Positions 24,149 through 35,900 are shown, counted from the stretch's first letter. The stretch: 64,000 bases of DNA from Pseudoxanthomonas sp. YR558 (GCF_900116385.1 NZ_FPCI01000001.1:1798001-1862000), one strand, 5' to 3'. The notes: generated from the letters alone by a model not told the origin. Numbers and translations: made by a program.

Positions 24149-26335
24149 ATGGCTCGCTACCTGGGCAAGGAAACAACACGCGTAGACGGGGTTGCCAAGG
24201 TCACCGGCAAGGCCAAATACGCCGCCGAGTTCCAGATCCCCCACCTGACGTACGGCTTCATCGTCCTGAGCACCATCGCAAAGGGGCGGATCACCCAGAT
24301 CGACACCAGTGCGGCCGAAGCCTCTGCCGGCGTGATCAAGGTGTTTACCCATCTCAATGCCGGCAAACTGGGCGAGGCGCCTGCGGCCGATGCTTCGCCC
24401 GGGTGGGCGTGGCCTCTGCAATCGGACCAGGTCTTCTTCAACGGCCAACCGATCGCCCTCGTCGTGGCGGAGACCTACGAGCAAGCGCGTCATGCCGCGC
24501 GGCTGGTACAGGTGAGCTATCAAGCGCAGCCGCATGAGACAAACGTCACCACCCTGCTGGATCGGGCCAAGCCGGCCCCACAGGAAGCGCCGCCGCGGGG
24601 CAATCCGCAGGCCGCCATGCAGACTGCTGCGGTCAAGGTCCAGTCCGAGTACCGCATTCCGATCGAGCACCACAATCCGATGGAGCCGCATGCCGCCATC
24701 GCATTCTGGGAAGGCGATCAACTGACGATCTTCGACAAGACCCAGAACGTCTACGGTGTACAGCAGCATCTGTCGCAAGGCCTCGGGGTACCTCCCGCCA
24801 ACATCCGCGTGGTGTCTCCCTTCGTGGGCGGTGCCTTCGGCGCCTCGCTCAAGCCCAACTACTACCCATCGCTGACCGCGATGGCCGCGCGCGAGCTCAA
24901 GCGGCCGGTCAAAGTGGTCTTCACGCGCGCGCAGATGTTCACTGGACACGGGTACCGCCCCGAGACGATCCAGAAAGTTGCGCTGGGTGCAGCTCCTGAC
25001 GGCAAGCTACAGGCCATCATCCATGAGGCCTTCCACAACACCTCATCCTTCGAGTCCTTCTCAGACAACACCACAGGCTTTCTCAAGCAGGTCTATGCCT
25101 GTCCCAACCTGCATGCGCCTCTGAAGATCGCCGCCACCGACCTGGCCACGCCCACGTGGATGCGAGCTCCCGGTGCGGTGAGCGGCATGTTCGCCCTGGA
25201 AAGCGCGATGGATGAGCTGGCCTACGCGCTGAAGATCGATCCCCTCGAACTGCGTCTGATCAATTACGCCGAGGTCGATCCGGAGAGTGGCAAGCCCTTC
25301 TCCAGCAAGGCGTTGCGCGAGTGCTACCGGCTAGGCGCTGAAAAATTCGGCTGGGGCAAGCGCAATCCCGAGCCACGCTCTATGCGCGATGGCGACCTGC
25401 TGGTGGGTTGGGGTATGGCGTCCAGCGTGTGGGGCGCCATGCAGATGCCGGCCAGTGCGCGAGTGACTTACCGGGCCGACGGCACTGCCAGCGTCGCCAG
25501 CGCGACCAGCGATATCGGGCCGGGCACCTATACGGTCATGACTATGATTGCCGCCGAATTCCTGGGCTTGGCACTAGACAAGGTGAAGTTCGAGTTGGGT
25601 GATACCGACCAACCGCGCGCGCCTGCGCAAGGCGGCTCATGGACCACGTCCAGTGTCGGCTCCGCCGTACGCGGAGCTGCATTGACGATCGCCGGGAAGC
25701 TGCTGAGCCTGGCCAACCAGGACGCCGGCTCGCCGCTGCAAGGCGCTTCGATCGATGAGGTGGAAATGTTCGAGAACCGCTTGCGCCTGAAGAGCGACGC
25801 GGCACGTTCGGTCGACATTGCCGCGATCATGCAACGGGCTGGAACGCAGGAGCTGACCGAGGTCTACGACTCCAAGCCTTCACCCGAGCGTGAGAAGTAC
25901 GCATCGCTCGCCCACGGCGCCCAGTTCGTCGAGGTCAAGGTCGATCCCGAACTGGGGACGGTCCGCGTCAGCCGAGTCATCGAGATCACCGCGTGCGGCA
26001 AGATCCTCAACCCCTTGGCTTCGCATAGTCAGGAGATCGGCGGCGTCGTCTGGGGTATCGGCATGGCACTGGAAGAAGCCACCGAGATCGACCACCGCTA
26101 TGGCCGCATCATGAACGCGAGTCTGCAGCACTACCACGTGCCGGTGAATGCCGACATCCACGCCATCGAGACGATCTTCGTCGAGGAAGACGACACCATC
26201 GTCAACCCGCTTGGCGTCAAAGGCATGGGAGAGCTGGGAATGGTCGGCATTCCGGCTGCTATTGCCAATGCGGTGTACCACGCCACGGGCAAACGCATTC
26301 GTGATTTGCCCATCACGCCTGACAAACTGGTCTAG
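24149..26335 (+). CDS. Aldehyde oxidoreductase, molybdopterin subunit (PaoC-like)
   Basis: A 728-residue catalytic subunit that binds molybdopterin cytosine dinucleotide and oxidises aldehydes to acids. Visible family features are GVAKVTGKAKYAAEF at the N-terminus, SPFVGGAFGASLKP, DLATPTWMRAPG, GGSWTTSSVGSA and the C-terminal GVKGMGELGMVG, whose Glu is the catalytic base. It has no signal peptide of its own, so it would be carried across with the Tat-signal subunit. AAGGAGAACCCTC precedes the ATG 11 bases after the previous stop. No XdhC/PaoD-type cofactor chaperone gene follows in the window, so maturation must depend on a gene elsewhere. Confidence 0.94.
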   Translation: MARYLGKETTRVDGVAKVTGKAKYAAEFQIPHLTYGFIVLSTIAKGRITQIDTSAAEASAGVIKVFTHLNAGKLGEAPAADASPGWAWPLQSDQVFFNGQPIALVVAETYEQARHAARLVQVSYQAQPHETNVTTLLDRAKPAPQEAPPRGNPQAAMQTAAVKVQSEYRIPIEHHNPMEPHAAIAFWEGDQLTIFDKTQNVYGVQQHLSQGLGVPPANIRVVSPFVGGAFGASLKPNYYPSLTAMAARELKRPVKVVFTRAQMFTGHGYRPETIQKVALGAAPDGKLQAIIHEAFHNTSSFESFSDNTTGFLKQVYACPNLHAPLKIAATDLATPTWMRAPGAVSGMFALESAMDELAYALKIDPLELRLINYAEVDPESGKPFSSKALRECYRLGAEKFGWGKRNPEPRSMRDGDLLVGWGMASSVWGAMQMPASARVTYRADGTASVASATSDIGPGTYTVMTMIAAEFLGLALDKVKFELGDTDQPRAPAQGGSWTTSSVGSAVRGAALTIAGKLLSLANQDAGSPLQGASIDEVEMFENRLRLKSDAARSVDIAAIMQRAGTQELTEVYDSKPSPEREKYASLAHGAQFVEVKVDPELGTVRVSRVIEITACGKILNPLASHSQEIGGVVWGIGMALEEATEIDHRYGRIMNASLQHYHVPVNADIHAIETIFVEEDDTIVNPLGVKGMGELGMVGIPAAIANAVYHATGKRIRDLPITPDKLV

Positions 26336-26413
26336 CCAGCCCGCAACTCGTTTGTAGCCGAGCTAAGGCGCAGGGGCCGGTCAGCCCGCTGCATCGAAGT
26401 GGGCCAGCACATC

Positions 26414-26439
26414 ATGTCCGCTTCGGGTCGAAAGCTGCC
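26414..26439. repeat. Intergenic hairpin repeat, copy 2 (degenerate right arm)
   Basis: ATGTCCGCTT, CGGGTCG, then AAAGCTGCC. Only the left arm keeps the full consensus. It lies after the oxidoreductase operon. Confidence 0.6.
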
Positions 26440-26462
26440 TCGACGAGCTTGTTCGTCGAGGC
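26437..26462 (+). terminator. Perfect 10-bp hairpin, candidate terminator
   Basis: GCCTCGACGA and TCGTCGAGGC enclose a six-base loop, about 100 bp after the molybdenum subunit stop. The following run is GCGTTTGCC, so the U-tract is weak. It may end the oxidoreductase transcript or only block 3' decay. Confidence 0.5.
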
Positions 26463-26565
26463 GCGTTTGCCTACGATGCAACGAAGGGAGGCTGGGCTCG
26501 TTAACGCGCCGCTTATCGATGCGGAGAAGGGTCTCAGCGTTCAGGCAATCTGCGGAGATACGTCA

Positions 26566-27036
26566 ATGAAGATCACGTTGCACGTTCTACTATTCATTGT
26601 TTCATTTCTAGTGCTCGGCAGAACGAACGCAGAAGAAGCGGCACCTTCAATCCGGGCTCAGCTGACACCGCTCTTAGATGAGATGCTTGCGGCTGCCAAT
26701 GCGCACGACACGGACCGCTTCATGGCCATGTATGCTCGTAACAACGAACTCGTCGTAACGTTCGACGACCAGACGATGCACGGTTGGCAGACTGTGCGCG
26801 ATCAGCAGTTCGAATGGTGGGACGGCGGGAACTCGGATGCAGTCTACCGTCTGCGTTCCGAACCTGAGATCACAGTGATTACCCCAGATGTCGTAAGCAC
26901 ACTGCAATCTATGGAGGTTGCCAGCACGTTGCCCGATGGCAAGAAAGGGGCCGTCCTTGTGGTGGCAACCTCCATCTGGCGGAAGCTCCCTGAGGGCTGG
27001 CGCATCGTCGTCGCCCACGAGTCACTAATCCAATAG
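26566..27036 (+). CDS. SnoaL/DUF4440-like protein, exported
   Basis: A 156-residue protein of the NTF2-like superfamily. The start at 26566 is preferred to a longer frame because GCGGAG precedes it and the sequence begins with a signal peptide (MKITLHVLLFIVSFLVLGRTNA). The mature part has LTPLLDEMLAAANAHDTDRFMAMY, a typical first helix, and ends LPEGWRIVVAHES, the usual last strand of DUF4440 proteins. No catalytic residues are assignable. It stands alone between two intergenic repeats. Confidence 0.78.
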   Translation: MKITLHVLLFIVSFLVLGRTNAEEAAPSIRAQLTPLLDEMLAAANAHDTDRFMAMYARNNELVVTFDDQTMHGWQTVRDQQFEWWDGGNSDAVYRLRSEPEITVITPDVVSTLQSMEVASTLPDGKKGAVLVVATSIWRKLPEGWRIVVAHESLIQ

Positions 27037-27092
27037 CATCTAAGTGGCGTGCGATCTTCCAATACATTCTGGCATGGCGGACGGTGTCGCAG

Positions 27093-27116
27093 GTCCGCTT
27101 CCGGCCAGAAGCGGAC
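27093..27116. repeat. Intergenic hairpin repeat, copy 3 (perfect 8-bp stem)
   Basis: GTCCGCTT, loop CCGGCCAG, then AAGCGGAC. One of the best copies, lying between two convergent genes, where it could work as a bidirectional terminator. Confidence 0.75.
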
Positions 27117-27181
27117 ATCAGTCATTTCCACAAACAGAGCGCCGCACTCGATTGGGCGGCGCTACGCTGGGGATGGCCCGT

Positions 27182-28297
27182 TCACTCGGTGCCAGGGCGC
27201 TGCCCGCTTTCAACCCAGTCAACCAGGACCTGGAACGCCTCGCCAATCTGCGTGGACGAGAATCCGCAATGCCCATCACCGACAGCGGGCAGCGTGACTG
27301 GTCTTGTCGTTGCTGCCGCGCTGGATAGATCCGCGAAGATGGACTGGAAGTGCGGGGTGATCGTGGGGTCGGCGTTGTTGTACTGGAGTACCAAGGGCCG
27401 GGAGGGCTGGCCCGTCAATGCAGGAGCAGAGGCAACGTATTGCATCGCTTTCGCGTCTCCGGCGTAACGACGCACGTCGGCATTGAAGGCCTTATCGTCG
27501 TCGAAGCCGCGGTAGACGGTCACCCGGTTGTCGACAGGCATGCCGCCGGCGCGCTGCGCGATGTCCTGGAACACGACGTAGTGAAGGCTTACGACGCCGG
27601 GCAATGCGTCGACAGGCACCTGCAGCGCCCGGGCAAGTTGATTGGTGACCTCGGGTTTGCCGGCGAGCGCGTCGGCGATGGCCGACATGGCCTCTCCCTG
27701 GTTGGATGCGGCCTGTGGCATTGACAGTCCGCCCACCGCGCCCACTACGTCGGGAAAGAAGTAGTCAAAGGCCACCAGGGTGGTCAGTAGTTCCTGTGCT
27801 AGGCGCATGCCGGGCACGTTGGCTCCGCACAGAGACAGAGCGCCTTGGTAGGCGCCGGCATGCTGCTCCAGACTGGCCGCGGCGATGCCGCCTCCCATGG
27901 AGAAGCCCACGAGATAGGTGCGGCGGGCAGCCCCGTACTGTCGAACGAACCTTTGTCGCAGTCTTTCGATGTCGACGATCGCGTCCCGCACGGCCCATCC
28001 CTGCGAGGAATATCCGCTCTGCGCGACGGCATAGCCCCGCGACAGGAAGATGGATGTTGCCTCATTGGGTGGCATCGGTAGGGTGCGCGGCATTCCCAAC
28101 GGCTCGAAGCCGCGGGCAAGGATGACGAGTTCACCGTTCCAACGCTCGGGAATGTTGATTAGATAGGGCGCTTTGCCCAGCGAGCCCGCCTGCTCGACCG
28201 GAGCCTTAGTGCGGTGCGTGGCAGGCTCCGCAGCGGAAGCCTGGAACGCCAACGCGCAGGCCATCGCGAGACAGAGCGATTTTCCCGGGTTCGACAT
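27182..28297 (-). CDS. Exported alpha/beta hydrolase
   Basis: A 371-residue protein with a signal peptide ending AFQASAAE. The nucleophile elbow is VGFSMGGG with Ser at about residue 153, and the C-terminal VGDGHCGFSSTQIGEAF supplies a likely His. The middle ADPTITPHFQSIFADL has an Asp in the position common for the triad. It resembles prolyl-oligopeptidase-like or tannase/feruloyl-esterase-like hydrolases, but the substrate is unknown. AGGAAGAGTC precedes the ATG. Transcribed alone. Confidence 0.82.
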   Translation of the reverse strand: MSNPGKSLCLAMACALAFQASAAEPATHRTKAPVEQAGSLGKAPYLINIPERWNGELVILARGFEPLGMPRTLPMPPNEATSIFLSRGYAVAQSGYSSQGWAVRDAIVDIERLRQRFVRQYGAARRTYLVGFSMGGGIAAASLEQHAGAYQGALSLCGANVPGMRLAQELLTTLVAFDYFFPDVVGAVGGLSMPQAASNQGEAMSAIADALAGKPEVTNQLARALQVPVDALPGVVSLHYVVFQDIAQRAGGMPVDNRVTVYRGFDDDKAFNADVRRYAGDAKAMQYVASAPALTGQPSRPLVLQYNNADPTITPHFQSIFADLSSAAATTRPVTLPAVGDGHCGFSSTQIGEAFQVLVDWVESGQRPGTE

Positions 28298-28486
28298 GAC
28301 TCTTCCTGGTCAGGTAGATGACCCACGTTATCAGAGGCTGTGCCATGGGGCATGGCGCCGTCCCTGGGCTAGGGATCGCGCTTCGCGCCTGAGGGGGACC
28401 GGCCATCGTTCTGATGCGCGCCGGCCTCAGCGCCTGCAGGACGGACACTACTGGCCGATAGCTGCCAGCCAGGCATGCAAGTCCGC

Positions 28487-29287
28487 TTACGGCCGCGGCA
28501 GGTCGCTGGTCCGCTCACCTACCCATACCTGCATGTCCACCGTCTGCAGCCAACCGTAGTTGGTCAGGAAAGCCACATCGGCCGCATCGCGACCGTAAGC
28601 AACAACGATCCGGCCGCCACGGGGCGCGACTTGCGTCGGGTCGAACGTGTACCAGCGGCCGTCCAAGTAGGCCTCGAACCAAGCATGCAGGTCCATGGGT
28701 TCCAGCCCGTACAGATAGCCCACCACCATACGTGCGGGAATGCGCAGGCTCCTGCACAGCATGATCCCTACATGGGCGTAGTCGCGGCAGACGCCCGCAC
28801 CTGCTTCCATTGTACCGAGGGCGTCCGTGCTTGCGTCGCTCACGCCGTACCGGTACGCGATATGCGTGCGGATCCATTGCACGATGGCGCCGACCTGGCC
28901 GGTGCGGGAATCGGCAGTATCCACGATGGCCTGCGCCTGGTCGAACGCACGGTCGCTCGGACAGTAGCGACTCGGTAGCAGGTACTGCAGTGCGTGATCG
29001 GGCAAGAACGCGGCCGATGCCGGCGGGACCCACGGCGCGATGGCGATGTCGCGCTCGGCCTCGACCTCGAGCTCGGCGCGGATCTTCATGCGCCCACGCC
29101 GCACAACGAAACGCTGGCAGAGGTTGCCAAACACGTCGACGAACTCCGTCGGCCGGACGTGCGGCTCGAAGGAATAGGTTTCGCTGATCAGCCACTGTGC
29201 TTCGCCGCTGCGCGGGCGCAGCATCGCGACCACCGCGCAGTCCTCAATGGATTCGACGATCAGCTCGCATCCCGCTTGCAGGCGCAT
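28487..29287 (-). CDS. Transglutaminase-like (papain-fold) protein
   Basis: A 266-residue cytoplasmic protein with the N-terminal beta domain and transglutaminase core of the bacterial family. The core has GAGVCRDYAHVGIMLCRSLR with the catalytic Cys, DLHAWFEAYLDGRW with the His, and FDPT with the Asp. Such proteins in proteobacteria are mostly peptidase or ligase-like and often lie beside ATP-grasp or alpha-E genes, which are not seen here. No strong ribosome-binding site precedes the ATG at 29287. It diverges from the ndvB region. Confidence 0.88.
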   Translation of the reverse strand: MRLQAGCELIVESIEDCAVVAMLRPRSGEAQWLISETYSFEPHVRPTEFVDVFGNLCQRFVVRRGRMKIRAELEVEAERDIAIAPWVPPASAAFLPDHALQYLLPSRYCPSDRAFDQAQAIVDTADSRTGQVGAIVQWIRTHIAYRYGVSDASTDALGTMEAGAGVCRDYAHVGIMLCRSLRIPARMVVGYLYGLEPMDLHAWFEAYLDGRWYTFDPTQVAPRGGRIVVAYGRDAADVAFLTNYGWLQTVDMQVWVGERTSDLPRP

Positions 29288-29420
29288 GTTCGACCAAATG
29301 GGAGAATAAGTTCGCCGCGAGGACGTCGTCCTTCGATATTTCGCCGACGGCGTAGCAAGGATAGTCTCATATCCTTCGCAGCTCTGGCGTTATGCGCCAA
29401 AGAGGCGCTTGGTACCCGTC

Positions 29421-29768
29421 ATGGGCGCCAACAATCAAAAAATAAGAATTTGTGCGACTCGCCCCGCTGAGCATTGTCCGCCTCTGGTCCACTTAAGAGA
29501 AGCACTCAAACGGCAGCTCTCCACTCCTGGGCAATACACCCGGCCTCAGCCGGGGCCGGACGATCTGCGCTTACTCTGGGCGACCGCTTGCGAGTCCATG
29601 GATATATACGTGAGCCGCCGCGTTCAGCAGAGCGGCGCGGATGGTCGCCGACCATGCTACGGCCTATGGGCGCGGCGCACCTTCAATCCCGTTGCCGCCG
29701 AGGAGCGCCTGCGCGCGATGCTGGATGCGCGCGGCTACCTGTTTACGCTGACACCGATCCCCGTCTAG
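29421..29768 (+). CDS. Small hypothetical protein upstream of ndvB
   Basis: A 115-residue frame on the ndvB strand, unrecognised. Support is the GC-rich third positions from about codon 30 on and a protein-like composition (DDLRLLWATACESMDIYVSRR, FNPVAAEERLRAMLDARGYLF). The ATG at 29421 is a guess; a TTG four codons earlier is in frame. No ribosome-binding site stands out. It ends 176 bp before the ndvB start and overlaps an out-of-frame extension of ndvB, which argues that ndvB begins later. Confidence 0.42.
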   Translation: MGANNQKIRICATRPAEHCPPLVHLREALKRQLSTPGQYTRPQPGPDDLRLLWATACESMDIYVSRRVQQSGADGRRPCYGLWARRTFNPVAAEERLRAMLDARGYLFTLTPIPV

Positions 29769-29944
29769 GCTTTTCGTTCGGTGCGCACCGCGCATGCGTG
29801 CAGGTTCGACGAATGGTCGTATGCAGCGCTTGTGCCAGCTGCGCTCCGTTGAAGGACTGGCGCAACCGCGTCCTTCACATCCACCTCCTGATGTGCGTGC
29901 AAGGATGGGGTCCACGTCGGTCAGCCGCCCCCACAGGATTTCCG

Positions 29945-32900
29945 ATGCCCCAGGTCTGGAGAGTCTTCAGCCACTGGTTACGCCTGCGTCGGCGTCTGTG
30001 GCGCTGGCGCCGCGCCGCGATCCAGAAACCGCTGGGCGCAGAAGCGCCATTGCGGGCGCAGCTCTTCAACGTCGAGCAGATGGAACTGCATGGACGTGCG
30101 CTGGCGCGCACGCACCGGTTGCGCGCGCATGCAGGGCCGGAGCGCCTGCTGAATCGACTGACCGAGAACGAGGGCCTGCTGGATGATGTCTGCGCGCTGC
30201 TGACGCGGATGGTGCAGGACGACATGCGTATAACGCCAGCCGGCGAGTGGTTGCTGGACAACTACTATCTGGTCGAAGAGCAGATCGTCACCGCACGCCG
30301 GCACTTGCCGAAAGGCTACAGCCGGCAGCTCCCGTCGCTGAGCCAAGGGCCATCGAGCGGCCTGCCACGCGTGTATGACCTGTCGCTGGAAGCCATCGCG
30401 CACGGCGATGGTCGCATCGACGCGGAAACGCTGCGCCGCTTCTTCGCCGCCTACCAGTCCATCACGCCGCTGAAGCTCGGCGAGTTGTGGGCGATTCCGA
30501 TCATGTTGCGGCTGGCGCTGATCGACAACCTGCGTCGTATGGCGGTGCGCGTCATGCGCGACGGCGACGATCACCGCTTGGCCAGCGATTGGGCTGCCCA
30601 GCTCAACCGGACGGCGGCAGAGAATCCCAAGGACGTGGTGCTGGTCATCGCCGACATGGCGCGGTCGGATCCGCCGCTGAGCGGCGCGTTCGTTTCCGAG
30701 CTGACACGGGGACTGCAGGGACGTGGCGGCGTGTTCTCCATGCCGATCACCTGGCTGGAGCAATGGGCGGCAGACGGCGGCCTGCGCATCGAGGAGCTGG
30801 TGCATCTGGAGAGCCAGCAGCAGGCCGCGGACCAGGTGTCGATCAGCAACAGCATCGGCAGCCTGCGTTTCCTGGCCAATATGGACTGGCGTGAGTTCGT
30901 CGAAGACATGAGCGTGGTCGAGCGCACGCTCCGTGCGGACCCGGCACGCACGTACGCGCTGATGGATTTCAGCACCCGCGACAGCTACCGGCACGTGGTG
31001 GAGAAGATTGCTCGGCTCGCGAATGTCGGTGAGGATGCGGTGGCGGAGATCGCGCTGCAGTTGGCACAGGCCGCCGCCACGACCGCGCCGGGCCATTACC
31101 AGGCACACGTCGGCTTCTATCTGGTGGACGATGGCGTCCGCCACACGCAGGCAGCGGTGACCGCCTCGTTACCCGGCGCGCGGCGGGTCCGCCTGCGTCC
31201 GCGCAGGATTCCGCTGGCGATCTATCTGCTCCCGATCGCCAGCATCATCGGCGTGTTCACCCATGGCCTGCTGACGGCGGGATCATCCTTACAGGGAGTG
31301 CCGCTCTGGTTGCCTGCCATGCTGGCGCTGCTTGCCTTCAGCGAGCTCGGTATCGCCCTGGTCAATTGGGCAGCAACGTTGCTGGTGCCACCCCGACCAC
31401 TGCCCCGAATGGATTTCTCCAAAGGCATCCCGGCGACGGCACGCACGCTGGTGGTGGTCCCCAGCATGCTCGGCAGCGTGGAGGGGGTGGACAGTCTGAT
31501 CGAAGCACTGGAAGTACGCTTCCTGGCCAACCGCGACCGCCACCTGCACTTTGCCCTGCTCACCGATTTCCTGGATGCGGACGACGCATCACTGCCAGGC
31601 GACGCCGCGCTGCTGGCCCATGCCGTACACCGGATCGAACAGCTCAATCGCCGGTATGCGCCGGAACGCGCCGACGAAGGCGGCGGCGACCTGTTCTTCC
31701 TGTTCCATCGACCGCGCCTGTGGAATCCGCGCGAACGGCGCTGGATGGGCTACGAACGCAAACGCGGCAAGCTGGCGGCATTGAACCGGCTGCTGCGGGG
31801 CGGGCTGGGAGAAGACTTCCTGCAGGTGAGCGGCAACATCGGCGTGCTCGCGCAGGTGCGCTACGTAATCACGCTGGACACCGACACCAAACTGCCGCGC
31901 GACGCCGCACGCGAGTTCGCCGGCACGCTCTCGCATCCGCTCAATCAGGCCGTGTTCGACCCGCGGCGGCGGCGCGTGGTCCGCGGCTACGGCATCCTCC
32001 AGCCCAGCGTAGGTACCAGCCTCAGCGGGCGGCCGAGTTCGCGCTATGCGCGCATGTTCGGCAGTGAGCCCGGCATCGATCCCTACACGCGCACGGTGTC
32101 GGACGTCTACCAGGACCTGTTCGGCGAAGGATCCTTCGTCGGCAAGGGCATCTACGATGTGGATGCGTTCGAGCACGCGCTCGCGGACCGCTTTCCCGAC
32201 AACCACATCCTCAGCCACGACCTGCTGGAAGGGTGCTACACGCGTGCCGGCCTGGTCAGCGATGTGCGCCTGTTCGAGGATTATCCGTCGCGCTACGCGG
32301 CTGACGTCAAGCGTCGCTACCGGTGGATCCGGGGCGATTGGCAGCTGTTGCCCTGGTTGTTGCCGTGGGTGCCGCGCCGCGACGTCGGGTTCGAGCGCAA
32401 TCCGCTGTCCTGGCTCTCGCGCGGCAAGCTGCTCGACAACCTGCGCCGCAGTTTGGTGCCGGCGGCCACCTTCATGCTGCTGGTGCTGGGCTGGCTGTTC
32501 TCGCCGGACCCGCTCGCCTGGACCGCGTGGCTGCTGAGCCTGTGGGCCCTGCCCGTGCTGCTTCCAGCGCTGCGGGAGGTGGTCGCCCTGCCGGTGGACA
32601 TGCCACTGGAAACCCACCTGGTCCAGGTGGGTAAATCCTGCCTGAGACAACTCTGGCGAGCGGTCGTCAATGTGGCCTGCCTGCCCTACGAGGCTTTTTT
32701 CAGTCTGGGTGCGGTCCTGCGCACGCTCTGGCGCCTCGTGGTCTCGCGACGGCACCTGTTGCAGTGGAATCCGTCCAGCGAAGTCGAGCGCAGTCTCGGT
32801 AGCGGCGTGAGCGCGGAGCTCTACAGCATGGCGCCGGCACCGCTGATCTCGGCCGCCGTCGCCGCACTGCTGGTGATGAAACAGCCGGCCGCACTGTGGG

Positions 32901-35900
32901 TGGCCACGCCCTTGCTGTTGCTCTGGCTGCTGTCGCCGGTGCTGATGGCCTGGCTTGGCCGCCCGCCGGACCGGCGGACGGACAAGCTGTCCGCACCGCA
33001 ATTGGCGTTCCTTGGAAAGCTGTCGCGACGCACGTGGGCCTTCTTCGAAACCTACGTGCGCGCAGAGGATCACTGGCTGCCGCCCGACAACGTGCAAGAG
33101 CATCCGGCGCTGGTAGTGGCGAGACGCACCTCGCCGACCAACATCGGCTTGTCGCTCTTGGCCAACCTGGCGGCCTACGATTTCGGCTACCTGCAGGCGG
33201 GCGGTGTGATGGAGCGCACCCGCCTCGCGTTCGACACACTGGAGATGCTGCCCCGCCATCGCGGGCACTTCTACAACTGGTACGACACCGAAACCCTGCA
33301 GCCGCTGCCGCCGGCCTACATTTCCACGGTCGACAGCGGCAACCTGGCCGGACATCTGTTGACCTTGCGACAGGGCCTGCTGGCCATGGCGGATGCCCCC
33401 GTCCTGTTGCCTGCCACGTTCAACGGACTGGCCGACACCCTGGCCGTGCTGGAGGATGCCGTTGCGGACACGCCGTCCGATGACGACGCGTTGTCGTTGG
33501 CGGTGATCGAATTCCGGACAGTGCTGATGCAGGCCCAATGGAAACCGCCATCGACCGCCAGCGATGCCGAACGCATGCTGGCGCGCCTGGTGGTGCATGC
33601 GGAAGCCATCGCCGCGGCTTGGCCTGCGGCCGATCCCGAACAGATCCATCAGCACCATTGGCCGACCGCGCTCGTCGAGGGCTGCAGGTCGGCGCACGCG
33701 GAGCTTCAGTTCCTGCTACCCGATGCCGACGCATGGGCCGGCGATCACCTGCCCACCCTGCGCGAGCTGCAGGACGGCCCTGCCGGTGCGCTTGCGACCC
33801 GGCGCGCACGGGAACGGATCCACCAACTCGAACGCCTGGCGCACATTGCCGGCCAGTTCTCGCTGATGGAATACGAGTTCCTCTACGACTGCGCGCGCCA
33901 CCTGTTGGTGATCGGCTACAACGTGGACGAACACCGCCTGGACAACGGGCTCTACGACCTGCTGGCCTCGGAGGCTCGCCTGTGCAGCTTCGTGGCGATC
34001 GCGCAGGGACAGTTGCCGCAGGAAAGCTGGTTTGCGCTGGGCCGCCTGCTGACCGAGGTCAACGGCGATGCGACGCTGCTCTCATGGAGCGGCTCCATGT
34101 TCGAGTACCTGATGCCGCAACTGGTGATGCCCAGCTACCCGGACACGTTGCTGGACCAGACCTCCCGGCATGCGGTGGAAGCCCAGATCCAGCACGGCGA
34201 GCGCCATGACGTGCCATGGGGCATCTCCGAATCGGGCTACAACACCGTCGACGCGCGCATGAACTACCAGTACCGCGCCTTCGGCGTACCGGGACTGGGC
34301 CTGAAGCGCGGGTTGGGCCAGGACCTGGTCATCGCGCCTTACGCCACGATGATGGCGTTGATGGTGGCGCCGGAAGCCGCCTGCCAGAACCTGCAGCGAC
34401 TGGCCGCCCTCGGCTTCGGTGGGCACTTCGGGTTGTATGAGGCCATCGACTACACGCCTGCACGCGTTCCACCCGGTCAAGACTACGTGGTGGTGCGCTC
34501 CTTCATGGCGCATCACCAAGGCATGGGGTTTCTCTCGCTCCTCCATCTGCTGCGACAGCAGCCGATGCAGCGGCGCTTCGTGGCCGATGCCGAGTTCCAG
34601 GCGACCCTGCTGCTGCTTCAGGAGCGCATCCCGCATACCGGCGTGTTCCATCCGCACGAGGCGGAGACGCTGGGCACACGCGCCGCGCCTACCGACGCCG
34701 AGACGCAGTTGCGCATCTTCCGCAACCCGAGCATGTCGCGTACGGCGGTGCAACTGCTCTCCAACGGGCGCTACCACGGCCTGGTCACCAGCGCCGGCGG
34801 CGGATACAGCCGCCACCGCGACATGGCGGTCACGCGCTGGCGCGAAGACGGCACGCGCGATCACTGGGGCAACTTCTGCTACCTGCGGGACGTGGAGAGC
34901 GGAGAATTCTGGTCCACGTCGCTGCAGCCGGCATGCGCGCCCGTGGAGCAGTACGAAGCGATCTTCTCCGATGCCAAGGTCGAGTTCCGGGGACGCAAAC
35001 GCGGCTATGAGACCCACCTGGAGATCGCCATCTCCGCCGAAGACGACATCGAACTGCGCCGCCTGCGCCTGAGCAACCGGAGCCGGCGGACACGCACCAT
35101 CGAGATCACGACCTATGCCGAGGTGGTGCTGGCGCCGGCCATCGCGGACGAATTGCATCCAGCGTTCAGCAATCTGTTCGTGCAGTCGGAGATCCTGCGC
35201 GAGAAACAGGCGCTGTTGTGCACACGCCGACCACGCGCGCACGGCGAGATACCGCCATGGATGTTCCACCTGGTGGCGGTGCATGACGCGGATATCGATG
35301 CGATCTCATACGAAACCGATCGCGCGCGTTTCCTCGGTCGCGGCAACACGCCGCGCACGCCGGCGGCATTGACGGAGCAGGACGCGCTGTCCGACAGCGA
35401 GGGCTCCGTACTGGACCCGATCGTGGCCATCCGTTGCCGGATCGAGCTGGCGCCGGGTCAGACGGCAATGATCGACATGGTCCATGGCGTGGGCGTGGAC
35501 CGCGAAGCGTGCGCCGGACTGATCGACAAGTACCGCGATCGCCGGCTCGCCGACCGCGTCTTCGACCTGGCTTGGACGCACAGCCAGGTCGTCCGCCGCC
35601 AGATCAATGCATCGCAGGCCGATGCGCAGCTCTACGAAAGGTTGGCCGGGCTGATCGTCTATGCCCACCCGCTACTGCGCGCAGACGCCGACGTCCTGCT
35701 GCAGAACCAGCGTGGCCAGTCCGGGCTCTGGGGTCACGCCATCTCGGGCGACCTACCCATCGCGCTGCTCCAGATCTCGGATGCCGACAACATCGAACTG
35801 GTGCGGCAGATGGTGCAGGCGCACGCCTATTGGCGCCTCAAAGGACTGCGTGCGGACCTGGTGATCTGGAACGAGAGCCAGGCCGGCTACCGGCAGCAGT

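Noticed and set aside
29474..29944. Upstream extension of ndvB to an ATG at 29474
   Set aside because: The added 157 codons lack protein-like sequence, and CAGGAT with the normal family N-terminus supports 29945.
31589..33697. Antisense frame of 702 codons inside ndvB
   Set aside because: Gln/His/Arg-rich reverse of a certain gene; no family features.
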